Source: Cryobacterium sp. PH31-AA6
Lineage (GTDB): Bacteria; Actinomycetota; Actinomycetes; Actinomycetales; Microbacteriaceae
Direction: 5' to 3'
NCBI RefSeq assembly: GCF_030063195.1
Contig: NZ_JASISS010000009.1
Location: forward strand, 52,066-116,065
Length of the DNA stretch: 64,000 bases
Part shown: one piece after another, positions 36,066 to 43,550 of the stretch
How positions within the stretch are numbered: the first letter of the stretch is position 1
Layout: every line of letters starts with the position of its first letter
The notes under the pieces: generated by a model
Databases searched by the model: none
Seen by the model: the letters and a program-made list of their open reading frames with translations, nothing else
What the model was told of the DNA's origin: nothing
Made by a program: the position numbers and the translations under genes

Positions 36066-36093
36066 TTGACGCTCACAGGGACGTGAGTAGGTC
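36066..36093 (+). promoter_or_regulatory. Promoter candidate for whiB1 with an inverted repeat in the spacer
   Basis: TTGACG (36066-36071) and TAGGTC (36088-36093) are spaced by 16 nt. The spacer is exactly the inverted repeat CTCAC-N6-GTGAG (36072-36087). The leader to the ATG at 36185 would be about 85 nt. Confidence 0.45.
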
Positions 36094-36184
36094 TGATTGT
36101 GTAGATCTGACACCTTCCTGCAACCGGCAGCCTCCGCATCTTCGGCCAATCGGCCAGGCATCCCCGCAATCAAGGAGCACCCCT

Positions 36185-36433
36185 ATGGACTGGCGCGACA
36201 AAGCTGCCTGCCTCACCGCCGACCCGGAACTCTTCTTTCCGGTCGGCAACACTGGTCCCGCAGTGGACCAGATCGAGAAGGCGAAATCCGTCTGCGCCCG
36301 TTGCAACGTGACCGAGGTTTGCCTGCAGTACGCCCTCGAGACCGGCCAGGACTCGGGTGTGTGGGGTGGCCTCAGCGAAGACGAGCGCCGCGCCCTCAAG
36401 CGCCGCGCCGCACGCGCCCGCCGCGCCTCCTAG
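36185..36433 (+). CDS. whiB1: WhiB-family iron-sulfur transcriptional regulator, WhiB1 type
   Basis: Protein of 82 residues. The four [4Fe-4S] cysteines are at 9, 37, 40 and 46, the same spacing as in M. tuberculosis WhiB1. The conserved turn GVWGG lies in GQDSGVWGGLSEDERRALKRR, with a basic C-terminal tail for DNA contact. WhiB1 is an essential NO-sensitive partner of the main sigma factor in relatives. The ATG at 36185 has AAGGAG upstream; longer in-frame starts are outside the family pattern. It faces pdtaS convergently, as in M. tuberculosis (Rv3219/Rv3220c). Confidence 0.95.
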   Translation: MDWRDKAACLTADPELFFPVGNTGPAVDQIEKAKSVCARCNVTEVCLQYALETGQDSGVWGGLSEDERRALKRRAARARRAS

Positions 36434-36460
36434 CGCTCTACTTTTAAGGCATCCACCGCG

Positions 36461-36502
36461 GGGCTGCCGCCTTTCGTGAGTCCTGACAACGACGCGCAGC
36501 GT
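36461..36502 (+). repeat. 42-bp direct repeat, copy 1 (after whiB1)
   Basis: Identical over 42 nt to 36543-36584. This copy contains the same 21 nt as the 3' end of pdtaS but lacks the opposite arm, so it cannot form the hairpin. Confidence 0.9.
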
Positions 36503-36542
36503 ATCCATGACTGGGCGCCCGGTTCCAGGGACACCGGCCATT

Positions 36543-36584
36543 GGGCTGCCGCCTTTCGTGAGTCCTGACAACGACGCGCAGCGT
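36543..36584 (+). repeat. 42-bp direct repeat, copy 2 (forms a hairpin with the pdtaS end)
   Basis: Identical to 36461-36502 with an offset of 82 bp. Its right part is the left arm and loop of the 21-bp hairpin. Confidence 0.9.
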
Positions 36585-36601
36585 CGTTGTCAGGACTCAC
36601 G
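36557..36601. terminator. 21-bp perfect hairpin, probable bidirectional terminator of whiB1 and pdtaS
   Basis: The left arm (36557-36577) and right arm (36581-36601) pair perfectly around a 3-nt loop. The right arm includes the last codons and stop of pdtaS (36590-36592). It lies between convergent genes and has no T-run on either side, resembling the U-less terminators of actinobacteria. Confidence 0.7.
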
Positions 36602-38083
36602 CATGTAGCGCAGGGGGATCTCGATCGTGACCTCTGTGCCGCTGCCCATCATGGTGTGCCAGTCGATGCTGCCGCTCAGCTCACCCTGGATCAGCGTGCG
36701 CACGATCTGAGTGCCCAGACCGGAACCGACCTTGCCCTCAGGCAGGCCGGAGCCATTGTCTCGCACCCGCACCGTGAGCGTCTCCTCGTTGCGCTCGGCC
36801 TCAATCGCCACTTCGCCCTCACGCCCGGCCAGCCCGTGCTCGACCGCGTTCGTGACGAGTTCGGTGAGCGCGAGCGCGAGCGGGGTGGCAAAAGCGCTGG
36901 GAAGAATCCCGAAACTCCCGGATGACTTCGGATGCGCCGTCGTGTTGTGCGCGGAGGCAACCTCCGCGATCAGGAGCAGCACCCGGTCGAACACGACGTC
37001 GAAGTCGACCTGCTGGTTGAGGCCCTCCGACAGCGTGTCGTGAACCACGGCGATGGCCGCGACCCGGCGCATGGCCTGGTTGAGCGCTTCCCTCGCCGTT
37101 TCGGAGTGCGTTCGGCGGGCCTGGATGCGCAGCAGCGACGCCACCGTCTGAAGGTTGTTCTTCACCCGGTGGTGGATCTCCCGGATGGTGGCATCCTTGG
37201 TGATCAACTCACGTTCCTGGTGCCTGAGCTCGGTGACGTCCCGGCACAGCACGATCGCGCCGATCCGTTCACCGCGGTTGCGAATGGGGATGGCCCGCAG
37301 CGACACGGTCACCCCCCGTGCCTCAATGTCGGTCCGCCACGGCGCCCGGCCGGTCACGACCAGCGGCAGGGACTCGTCGACGACCATCGTCCCCGTGAGC
37401 AGGCTCGTGGTCACCTCGGCGAGTGACTCGCCCTCGAGCTCGTCGATGAAACCCATCCGGTTGAACGCCGACAGGGCGTTCGGGCTGGCGAAGGTGGTCA
37501 CTCCGTCCACGTCGAGCCGGATCAACCCGTCCGAGGCCCGGGGCGCTCCCCGCCGGGGGCCGGTCGGGGCGCCCAGGTCCGGAAAGTCGCCCGACGCGAT
37601 CATGGCGAACAAATCGTTGGCACAGTCGTTGAAGGTGAGTTCCTGACGGCTGGGCGTGCGCGCCTCGCTCAGGTTGGTGTGCCGAGTGAGCACGGCAACC
37701 GGGGCGGCCGCGATCTTCGACCCGGTCGAGCTGAGCCGTCGCATCACGGGGATGGCGCGCACCCGGGTCGGGGTTTCCTCGTACCAGTCCGGGGCGGTCG
37801 TGTCGACGATCCTCGCGGTGTCGAAGGCCTCCGTCACCTGCTGGCGCCACTCCACCTTGATCCCCTGGCCCACGAAGTCCCGGTAGAACAGCGTGGCGGC
37901 GCTCGACGGTCGAGCGTGAGCGACCGCGACGAAACTCCCGGAGGTGCTGGGCACCCACACGACGATGTCGGCGAAAGCCAGGTCGGCGAGGAGCTGGGCG
38001 TCCGCGACGAGCATGTGGAGCCAGTCCACATCTTCGGCGCTACTGCGGCCCTGGGCAAGTACGAGATCACTGAGCGTTGACAC
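36590..38083 (-). CDS. pdtaS: Sensor histidine kinase PdtaS (HisKA_2, soluble)
   Basis: Cytosolic kinase of 497 residues, close to the 501 of M. tuberculosis PdtaS (Rv3220c). There are no membrane segments. It has an N-terminal GAF-like domain (about 1-140), a PAS domain (about 165-280; ASPNALSAFNRMGF, VVLCRDVTELRHQE), an H box EIHHRVKNNLQTVASLLRIQ (HisKA_2 type) and an ATPase domain with ELVTNAVEHG and DNGSGLP. In relatives it phosphorylates the RNA-binding antiterminator PdtaR, not present in this window. The GTG at 38083 is chosen from family length; TAGGCT ends 7 nt upstream, suggesting a leaderless mRNA. The open frame upstream is a shadow. Confidence 0.92.
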   Translation of the reverse strand: MSTLSDLVLAQGRSSAEDVDWLHMLVADAQLLADLAFADIVVWVPSTSGSFVAVAHARPSSAATLFYRDFVGQGIKVEWRQQVTEAFDTARIVDTTAPDWYEETPTRVRAIPVMRRLSSTGSKIAAAPVAVLTRHTNLSEARTPSRQELTFNDCANDLFAMIASGDFPDLGAPTGPRRGAPRASDGLIRLDVDGVTTFASPNALSAFNRMGFIDELEGESLAEVTTSLLTGTMVVDESLPLVVTGRAPWRTDIEARGVTVSLRAIPIRNRGERIGAIVLCRDVTELRHQERELITKDATIREIHHRVKNNLQTVASLLRIQARRTHSETAREALNQAMRRVAAIAVVHDTLSEGLNQQVDFDVVFDRVLLLIAEVASAHNTTAHPKSSGSFGILPSAFATPLALALTELVTNAVEHGLAGREGEVAIEAERNEETLTVRVRDNGSGLPEGKVGSGLGTQIVRTLIQGELSGSIDWHTMMGSGTEVTIEIPLRYMRES

Positions 38084-38090
38084 GGTCAAT

Positions 38091-38096
38091 AGCCTA
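38091..38096 (-). promoter_or_regulatory. Likely -10 box of a leaderless promoter for pdtaS
   Basis: TAGGCT on minus is followed by 7 nt and the GTG at 38083. The start codon itself sits in a small inverted repeat TTGAC-N3-GTCAA (38077-38089). Confidence 0.45.
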
Positions 38097-38182
38097 GGTC
38101 CCCCGCTGCATGCCGCGGTCATCGAGAAGGCGACTGCACCCAATCGATGGTGTCGAAAGGGAGGATGGGCCATGCTGTGGAG

Positions 38183-38647
38183 ATGAGCGCAACACCGGGA
38201 AAGCCTGATCGGTCCCTGATTGTCATCCTCGGCGTCATCGCCGCCCTCGTCATCGTAGCCCTGGCCGTCGTGTTCACCCGCGGGGAGCCGGCGCCGCTGG
38301 ACGCGGACACTCCGGAGGGCGTTGTGCAGCTCTACGCCCAGGCCGTCCTCGCGGGCGATGAGCAAACCGCCGCCGACTACCTCTCCAAGGGGAGGCTCGA
38401 CAACTGCGACCGGGTCGACCCCGGCCCGCTCGACAACGTGCGACTCACCCTGGTATCGAGCACCGTGCGGGAGAAGTCGGCCGACGTGAGAGTCTCCATC
38501 GTCACCGCGACCGACAACGGGCCATTCGGGGCCAGCGAATACGAGAGCGAAGACAACTTCGACCTGATCAAAACGAACGGACGGTGGCTCATCGACCGCA
38601 CACCCTGGCAACTCACGATCTGCCCGAACCCGAAGGCGACGTCGTAA
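38183..38647 (+). CDS. Membrane-anchored protein with a NTF2/DUF4878-like extracytoplasmic domain
   Basis: Protein of 154 residues. One N-terminal membrane anchor (about residues 12-33, IVILGVIAALVIVALAVVF) precedes an outside domain. This begins DADTPEGVVQLYAQAVLAGDEQTAADYLS and ends with DLIKTNGRWLIDRTPWQL, a pattern like NTF2-fold (DUF4878-type) domains. Function unknown. GGGAGG at 38159-38164 would better serve an in-frame GTG at 38174, three codons upstream, so the true start may be there. The stop overlaps the start of the next gene (TAATG), so the two are [18 protein letters not shown]. Confidence 0.75.
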   Translation: MSATPGKPDRSLIVILGVIAALVIVALAVVFTRGEPAPLDADTPEGVVQLYAQAVLAGDEQTAADYLSKGRLDNCDRVDPGPLDNVRLTLVSSTVREKSADVRVSIVTATDNGPFGASEYESEDNFDLIKTNGRWLIDRTPWQLTICPNPKATS

Positions 38648-40359
38648 TGGTCAGCCTGGTGCTGCTCGCCGCGCTCCTCGTCATCGGCGGCGGCGTAGCG
38701 GGAATCGTGATCGCCGCGCGCCGGTCGTCCGGCCCGAGGGACAGCACGGCCCAGCCGTCCGTGCGCCGGACCATCGTATTCATCCTCCTCTTCGCCCTGG
38801 TCGTCATCGCCGCGATTGGGCTGAGCGGCCTGCTCGGCCGACTCCTCGACGCGGGTAACGCACTGGCCTCCAACGACATCACCGGGCTGGCCCGTTCGCT
38901 CGCGTTCACGCTCATTGCCGGACCGTTCGCCGCGGTGCTCTGGTGGCTACTCTGGCGCAGAATGGCGGGACAGGACGAGCGGTCCTCCGTCGCCTGGGGT
39001 CTCTACCTGGCCGGCCTGTCCACGGTCGCCCTGATCACCGCATCCACAACACTGCTGACCTGCGCGGCCGCCCTGGTCCGCGGCGACTGGCAGCCCCAGA
39101 ACCTCGCAACCGGGGTGGTCTGGGCCGGAGTGTGGGCCTGGCACCGCTGGATGTCCCGGGACGAGGCAAGGAGTCCCCGCCGGCTGGTCACCGGAGCACC
39201 CGTGCTCGGCTCCGTCTTCGGCCTCGCCATCGGGGCCGGCGGTCTCGTCACGGCGCTCGGTTCCCTGGCCGACGCCGCCATCGATGGTTTCTCACCGAGC
39301 GTCTTCGTCGGTGACCCGTGGTGGCACCTCACGCTCCAGGCGATCATCTGGTGCGTCGGCGGCGCCGCGATCTGGTGGTGGCATTGGGTCGTGGACGGCG
39401 CCCGTACCCTGCGCGGCGGCCTCGCCGACGTGGCACTGGTTGTCGTCGGCGTGGCCGGAGGGACGATCCTGACCCTCACCGGGGCAGGGATCGCGCTGTT
39501 CACCCTGCTGGAGCTGACCTTCGACCGATCTCTCCCGACCGCCCGGATCCTCGACCCGCTCGGATCCGCGCTGGCCGCGGCGGCCGTCGGCGCTCTCGTC
39601 TGGCAGTACCACCGGGGCCAGGTCCCCGCTCGGGCGGACCAGACCGGGTTCGCGGTCGGCGTCGTGACCAGCGGCATCGGCCTCGTGTGCGCGGCATCCG
39701 GCCTCGGCGTGGTCGTGAATTCGATCCTCGCCGCCGTCACCGTCACGCTCGCGGGGTCGGACACCCGCTCCCTCCTGCTCGGCGGGATCAGCGCTCTCGT
39801 CGTGGGAGGCCCCGTCTGGTGGGTGGCCTGGAAACCCGCCAAGGCCGTCGACGCCGCCCAGATCGGGGCCACCGGGCGGAGGGTCTACCTGATCCTGGTC
39901 TTCGGCCTGAGCGCCGTGGTGGCCATCATCACCCTGCTGGTGATCGGCTACCGTATCTTCGAGTTCGCGCTCGGCACGGGAACGGGCCAGAGCCTGATCG
40001 ATCGGGTCCGTGCCCCCCTTGGCCTGCTGGTGGCGACCGGCCTCGCCGCCGGTTATCACTTCGCCGTCTGGAACCGCGATCGGTCCATGATCGCCGCGGC
40101 GCCGGGGAGGGAACGCACCATCGGACGGGTGATCCTCGTCACCGGCTCGCACCCGGAGCCGCTGGCCAGGGCCATTGATGACGCCACCGGGGCCGGCGTC
40201 ACGGTCTGGCAACGGTCGGCCGTCGATGACGCCGCCGACAGCGGAGAGGGCCCATCGGCCGAGCAGCTGGTCGAAGCGCTCCGCGGCGTATCCGGCAATC
40301 GCGTGCTCGTCGTGACCGGACCGGGTGCCCGGATCGACGTGATCCGGCTGCGGGACTGA
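38647..40359 (+). CDS. Multi-module membrane protein (DUF5671-like repeats) with a C-terminal soluble domain
   Basis: Protein of 570 residues with about 13-14 hydrophobic segments. It appears built from repeated modules of about 75 residues, each ending in an aromatic-basic motif: LWWLLWRRM (~98), WAWHRWM (~161), WWWHWV (~243), WQYHRG (~318), WWVAWKP (~392) and HFAVWNRD (~471). This resembles tandem DUF5671 domains. A soluble tail of about 80 residues follows (VILVTGSHPEPLARAIDDATG, VLVVTGPGARIDVIRLRD). Function unknown. The start codon overlaps the stop of the anchored protein upstream, so both probably act at the same membrane site. Confidence 0.75.
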   Translation: MVSLVLLAALLVIGGGVAGIVIAARRSSGPRDSTAQPSVRRTIVFILLFALVVIAAIGLSGLLGRLLDAGNALASNDITGLARSLAFTLIAGPFAAVLWWLLWRRMAGQDERSSVAWGLYLAGLSTVALITASTTLLTCAAALVRGDWQPQNLATGVVWAGVWAWHRWMSRDEARSPRRLVTGAPVLGSVFGLAIGAGGLVTALGSLADAAIDGFSPSVFVGDPWWHLTLQAIIWCVGGAAIWWWHWVVDGARTLRGGLADVALVVVGVAGGTILTLTGAGIALFTLLELTFDRSLPTARILDPLGSALAAAAVGALVWQYHRGQVPARADQTGFAVGVVTSGIGLVCAASGLGVVVNSILAAVTVTLAGSDTRSLLLGGISALVVGGPVWWVAWKPAKAVDAAQIGATGRRVYLILVFGLSAVVAIITLLVIGYRIFEFALGTGTGQSLIDRVRAPLGLLVATGLAAGYHFAVWNRDRSMIAAAPGRERTIGRVILVTGSHPEPLARAIDDATGAGVTVWQRSAVDDAADSGEGPSAEQLVEALRGVSGNRVLVVTGPGARIDVIRLRD

Positions 40360-40362
40360 GCG

Positions 40363-41625
40363 TCAGCCCGCGGTCACGGCCCGCCGCCACCAGGCCCGTG
40401 CCCTACGTCTGGAGGGCGCCTGGTCGGGCACGGGCAGCAGCTCAGCCCGCACGAACCGGCGGATGCGTGCCCGCGCCGGTGACTTCGGCGCGGCATCGCG
40501 CAGGCTACGCCCGGTCAGGATCGCCGCATCCGCTCCCTGCTGGTCCTGCGGCACCAGGACCGCCGTTTCGATGCCGCCGAAGCGCCGCAGCGCCTGGATC
40601 ACCTGCCCGCGCGGGTCCAGGCCGACGGCGCTGGAACGCACCCGGTTCATCACGACGCTCACCCGGTCGGTCGTGATCACGTCGGCGAGGTCGACCCAGG
40701 CCCGCAGGAACCGGGCCATCCCGACCGGATCGGCGAGACCGCAGGCGACGACGTGGTCGCATTCCCTGAGCCCGGTGAGGGTGGCCGCGTTCCGCCGCGG
40801 CGCGAACAGGTCGCTGGAGATCTCCTCGTCGCTTTCCAGGCTGAAGCCCGTGTCGAGCACGACGTAGTCGACCCAGCGTCGCAGTGCGTCGATGGTGCGG
40901 GTGACGCGCTCGCTCGAGAGCTCAGGCCAGCGGGACGGCCGGCCGATGCCGGTGAGAACCCAGAACGCCCCTGACGGCGAGTCGTACCGTTGCGCGACGC
41001 GCTCGAGTTCGGTCCGGGTGAGGCTGTCCGACCCGGCCAGCCGGCACGCCGCTGCGAAGCCGGGCGCCTCGTCGAGCATCCCGAGGCTGGGGGCGACCGA
41101 ACCGCTGTAGGTGTCGATATCGGCGAGCACGACGGTGTGCCCCGCCGCGGCGATCTCCGCCGCAATGTTGATTGCCAGGGTGGTGCGGCCAGGCGCCCCG
41201 GCCGGGCCCCAGACGGCGATCACCGAGCCGGCCCGGGCAGGACCGGCCGCCGCCGCGCGGTCACCGATCCGCAACGGGATGACGACGCCGCCGCTGATCA
41301 GCCGCTCGATCTCGGGCCACCCGGCCGAGGCATCGAGCACCTCGTGCAGGCCCAGCGCCGCCGCGTGCCGCCGGTCCGCATCCGTGGCCGCGAGCGCGAT
41401 CAACCGGATGCCGCCGCCATCGCACGCCGCGATCAGCTCGGCGCTCAGGGTGCTGCGGGCCGCCCCCACGATCACGACGTCCGGAGTGGCCTCACCGAGC
41501 AGGTCGAGAATGTCGTCCACGGTGCTCGGACGGGCAACGACGGCGTGCCCGTTCTCAACGATGTCGGCCAGCAGCCTGTCTTCGGTGCGGCGCGGCAGCG
41601 CCAGCGCGAGGGTGGCCACGGTCAC
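40363..41625 (-). CDS. CpaE/MinD-like ATPase with altered P-loop
   Basis: Protein of 420 residues. The N-terminal ~120 residues resemble a degenerate receiver (VDDILDLLGEATPDVVIVGAA), followed by a ParA/MinD-type ATPase (about 135-380). The P-loop reads GPAGAPGRTTLAINIAAEIA, so the position of the usual nucleotide-binding Lys is Arg; the second motif is VVLADIDTYSGSVAPSLGM. A basic tail (RRRARAWWRRAV) ends the protein. It is like the CpaE/FlpE proteins of Flp/Tad pilus loci, but no CpaF, TadB/C or pilin gene is nearby. The GTG at 41625 overlaps the SAF gene's stop by 4 nt. Confidence 0.78.
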   Translation of the reverse strand: MTVATLALALPRRTEDRLLADIVENGHAVVARPSTVDDILDLLGEATPDVVIVGAARSTLSAELIAACDGGGIRLIALAATDADRRHAAALGLHEVLDASAGWPEIERLISGGVVIPLRIGDRAAAAGPARAGSVIAVWGPAGAPGRTTLAINIAAEIAAAGHTVVLADIDTYSGSVAPSLGMLDEAPGFAAACRLAGSDSLTRTELERVAQRYDSPSGAFWVLTGIGRPSRWPELSSERVTRTIDALRRWVDYVVLDTGFSLESDEEISSDLFAPRRNAATLTGLRECDHVVACGLADPVGMARFLRAWVDLADVITTDRVSVVMNRVRSSAVGLDPRGQVIQALRRFGGIETAVLVPQDQQGADAAILTGRSLRDAAPKSPARARIRRFVRAELLPVPDQAPSRRRARAWWRRAVTAG

Positions 41626-42254
41626 TTCCCGAGCGGCTCGTTGACCGGGACGACCGCGACGGCGTCTCCGTTCGCGATCGCCTCGAGCACGGCCGCGACC
41701 CTGGCCTTGGGCACAAGGACTTCCACGGACCGCCGACCGTTGGCCGCGACCAGACCCGTCGGTTCGACGATTCGCACCACGGCGGCCTGTCCGACGAGCA
41801 CCACGGGCGGGTCGAATCGTGCGTGGTCGCTTTGGCGCGCCGACCAGACGTCGACCACGGACCCCGGCCCGAGGGCGGCGGCGAGGGGGCTGGTGAGCTC
41901 GACGACGACGCTGGTCCGCATCTCCCCCGATCTGCGGCCGACCGCCGACGCGGGCACGAGCTCGCCGGCCGCGATCGTTCGGGTGACGACGACGCCGTCC
42001 CCCGGCAACCGCACGGGAGTGAGGTACAGGTCGTCGGCGCCGTCGAGGCGCACGTGCGTCACGGCGAGGTCGGCTGCCTCGATGCGGTCACCGACGGCGA
42101 GGGTGGACCGGGCGGCGTAGACCATCATTGTGCGGTCGCTTCCGGCGACGACCGCATAGACCCCGCTGACGGACGCGAAGACGAGGACCAGCCCGATCGC
42201 GAACCGAGGATCGAACCAGAATCTCGGCCGGGTCCTGCTCGTGGGTTTACTCAC
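41622..42254 (-). CDS. SAF domain-containing membrane-anchored protein (CpaB/RcpC-like)
   Basis: Protein of 210 residues. A basic N-terminus precedes one membrane segment (about 18-37, FAIGLVLVFASVSGVYAVVAG). A SAF domain (about 45-110; AARSTLAVGDRIEAADLAVTHV, TIAAGELVPASAVG) and a C-terminal region like CpaB/RcpC follow. CpaB proteins bind periplasmic or cell-wall components in pilus machines. The GTG at 42254 is chosen because GGAGG lies about 8 nt upstream; an ATG at 42299 has no such site. It is [15 protein letters not shown] coupled to the CpaE-like ATPase (4-nt overlap). Confidence 0.78.
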   Translation of the reverse strand: MSKPTSRTRPRFWFDPRFAIGLVLVFASVSGVYAVVAGSDRTMMVYAARSTLAVGDRIEAADLAVTHVRLDGADDLYLTPVRLPGDGVVVTRTIAAGELVPASAVGRRSGEMRTSVVVELTSPLAAALGPGSVVDVWSARQSDHARFDPPVVLVGQAAVVRIVEPTGLVAANGRRSVEVLVPKARVAAVLEAIANGDAVAVVPVNEPLGK

Positions 42255-42329
42255 GCCCGTCCGCCTCCGTTCTCGAGATCCTGTCTCGTCGATATCCATC
42301 GTCGCCCACGCCGCCCGGTCGTGGGCAAG

Positions 42330-42338
42330 TTATCCACA
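42330..42338 (+). promoter_or_regulatory. Perfect DnaA-box 9-mer
   Basis: TTATCCACA, the DnaA-box consensus, lies in the divergent gap between the SAF gene (minus) and the HTH gene (plus), followed by GG. The opposite strand reads TAACTT just beside it, which could also be a -10 box for the SAF gene. Confidence 0.45.
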
Positions 42339-42387
42339 GGACCGCGGCGTTCGCACTCCCTCGCGGTCGACAGCGGATAATCGGAAC

Positions 42388-42684
42388 ATGAACGATTCCG
42401 TTCCGTCCAGTGACGTCGGCCGTTTCCTCACCCTCGCCGACACCGCGGAGATCCTGTCGCTCTCCGCAGCCGAGGTGTTCGACCTCGTGCGCACCGGCGA
42501 GTTGCCCGCGATCCGGCTGGGCACGGCGGGGGCGTGGCGGGTCGAGCGCGTCGTGCTCGAGTCGTTCATCGAGGCCAAGTACGAGGAGTCCAGACGCATG
42601 GCGCTCTGGCAGCAGTCCGACTTCGGTAACATTCCCGAGCTCTCCGGCGGCCGCATCATCCGACCGGAAGACTCACCAAGCTAG
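42388..42684 (+). CDS. Helix-turn-helix (excisionase/BldC-like) DNA-binding protein
   Basis: Protein of 98 residues. A MerR-type/excisionase winged helix spans about residues 11-62 (FLTLADTAEILSLSAAEVFDLVRTGELPAIRLG, then AWRVERVVLESFIEAKYEES). A short tail ends NIPELSGGRIIRPEDSPS. BldC-like proteins of this size are developmental or stress regulators in actinobacteria, but the target here is unknown. It is divergent from the SAF/CpaE-like pair and convergent with the 198-residue gene. A perfect DnaA-box sequence lies 50 nt upstream. Confidence 0.83.
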   Translation: MNDSVPSSDVGRFLTLADTAEILSLSAAEVFDLVRTGELPAIRLGTAGAWRVERVVLESFIEAKYEESRRMALWQQSDFGNIPELSGGRIIRPEDSPS

Positions 42685-42693
42685 AAGCACCCG

Positions 42694-43290
42694 CTAGAAA
42701 AGCAGCACGAGCTGAATCTCGGCCAGCGGCACGATCCGAGCGTGACGCACCTCCGCGGCCCTGCGCACCGTTCCCGCCGCGTGCACCGCCAGGTCGAAAT
42801 GGTCCCGCCCAACCCGGTCGATCGTTCCGGTCAGGACTCCAGCACGGGTGCGCACCTCAACGCTCGCGCGTCGCCGGCACAGGTCGCGGAGCACGAACGA
42901 CAGGCCGATCCGGTCCACCAGCCGGGCCGTCCGGCCGGGTTCGGCCGCCAGCGACGCGGCCACATCGTCGGCGGCCACGATCACCCCCGATACCGCGGCG
43001 AGCGGGAGCACACACTGCACGCCGAGGGTGGAGGCGTCGAGCAGGTCGGCGGCCAGCCAATCCCGGCCGAAGGTGGTCGGTCGCAGGGTGATGACCTCCC
43101 CCGAGGTGAGGGCCACCCGGAGGATGCCGGCACGCGTGCCATACCCGCCGGCCAGGCTGGTCAGTCGGTCCCGCAGGGAGAGCCGAGCCAGACGCAGCCG
43201 TTCCTCCTCGGCACGCAAGTCGACCTCGTCGGCGTTCAGCTCGTGTTCGAGCTGTCCCTCGAGGTCGTCGAACAGGTTGTCCCAGCGCAC
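42694..43290 (-). CDS. Conserved protein of unknown function with an Sm/SH3-like C-terminal part
   Basis: Protein of 198 residues that I do not recognise. A helical, charged N-terminus (about 1-45; LFDDLEGQLEHELNADEVDLRAEEERLRLA) is followed by beta-rich segments. One is GILRVALTSGEVITLRPTTFG and another, VEVRTRAGVLTGTIDRVGRDHFDLAV, looks like an Sm- or SH3-type barrel. No signal peptide or membrane segment. The start is GTG at 43290. It is convergent with the HTH gene (gap 9 nt) and divergent from the Rv3235-family gene. Confidence 0.72.
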   Translation of the reverse strand: MRWDNLFDDLEGQLEHELNADEVDLRAEEERLRLARLSLRDRLTSLAGGYGTRAGILRVALTSGEVITLRPTTFGRDWLAADLLDASTLGVQCVLPLAAVSGVIVAADDVAASLAAEPGRTARLVDRIGLSFVLRDLCRRRASVEVRTRAGVLTGTIDRVGRDHFDLAVHAAGTVRRAAEVRHARIVPLAEIQLVLLF

Positions 43291-43329
43291 ACCCCGAAGC
43301 TAGCCTGAGCGGCCGACCGGGGCCTCGGG

Positions 43330-43338
43330 TTATCCACA
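43330..43338 (+). promoter_or_regulatory. Perfect DnaA-box 9-mer
   Basis: TTATCCACA followed by GG, identical to the site at 42330 and in the same orientation. It lies in the 260-nt gap between the divergent 198-residue gene and the Rv3235-family gene. The rest of that gap shows only a small ACCCCC/GGGGGT hairpin (43398-43414). Confidence 0.4.
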
Positions 43339-43550
43339 GGGGCGATAAATGCTGGACACCGGCGCGCAGGAATGATTGAGTGTCCGCCAGGGGTACCACC
43401 CCCGCATGGGGGGTCCCGTGATCCGCACGAATTCCAGGTCCACGCGCACCGCAGCACCAGCCGCACTCCCGCACCATCCCAATGCCAGAACCACCCGGAA
43501 GTCCCGGCGGTAGGCGCCAGGGCACCGGGCTCACGCGCCTCGGAGGAGTC

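Noticed and set aside
38077..38089. TTGAC-N3-GTCAA inverted repeat over the pdtaS start as an operator
   Set aside because: Too short to claim on its own; it is noted only as part of the promoter description.
38172..38186. A four-codon upstream reading frame (MLWR) overlapping the ATG at 38183
   Set aside because: The ribosome site GGGAGG is better explained by the in-frame GTG at 38174 as the real start of the main gene; a regulatory mini-frame is not needed.
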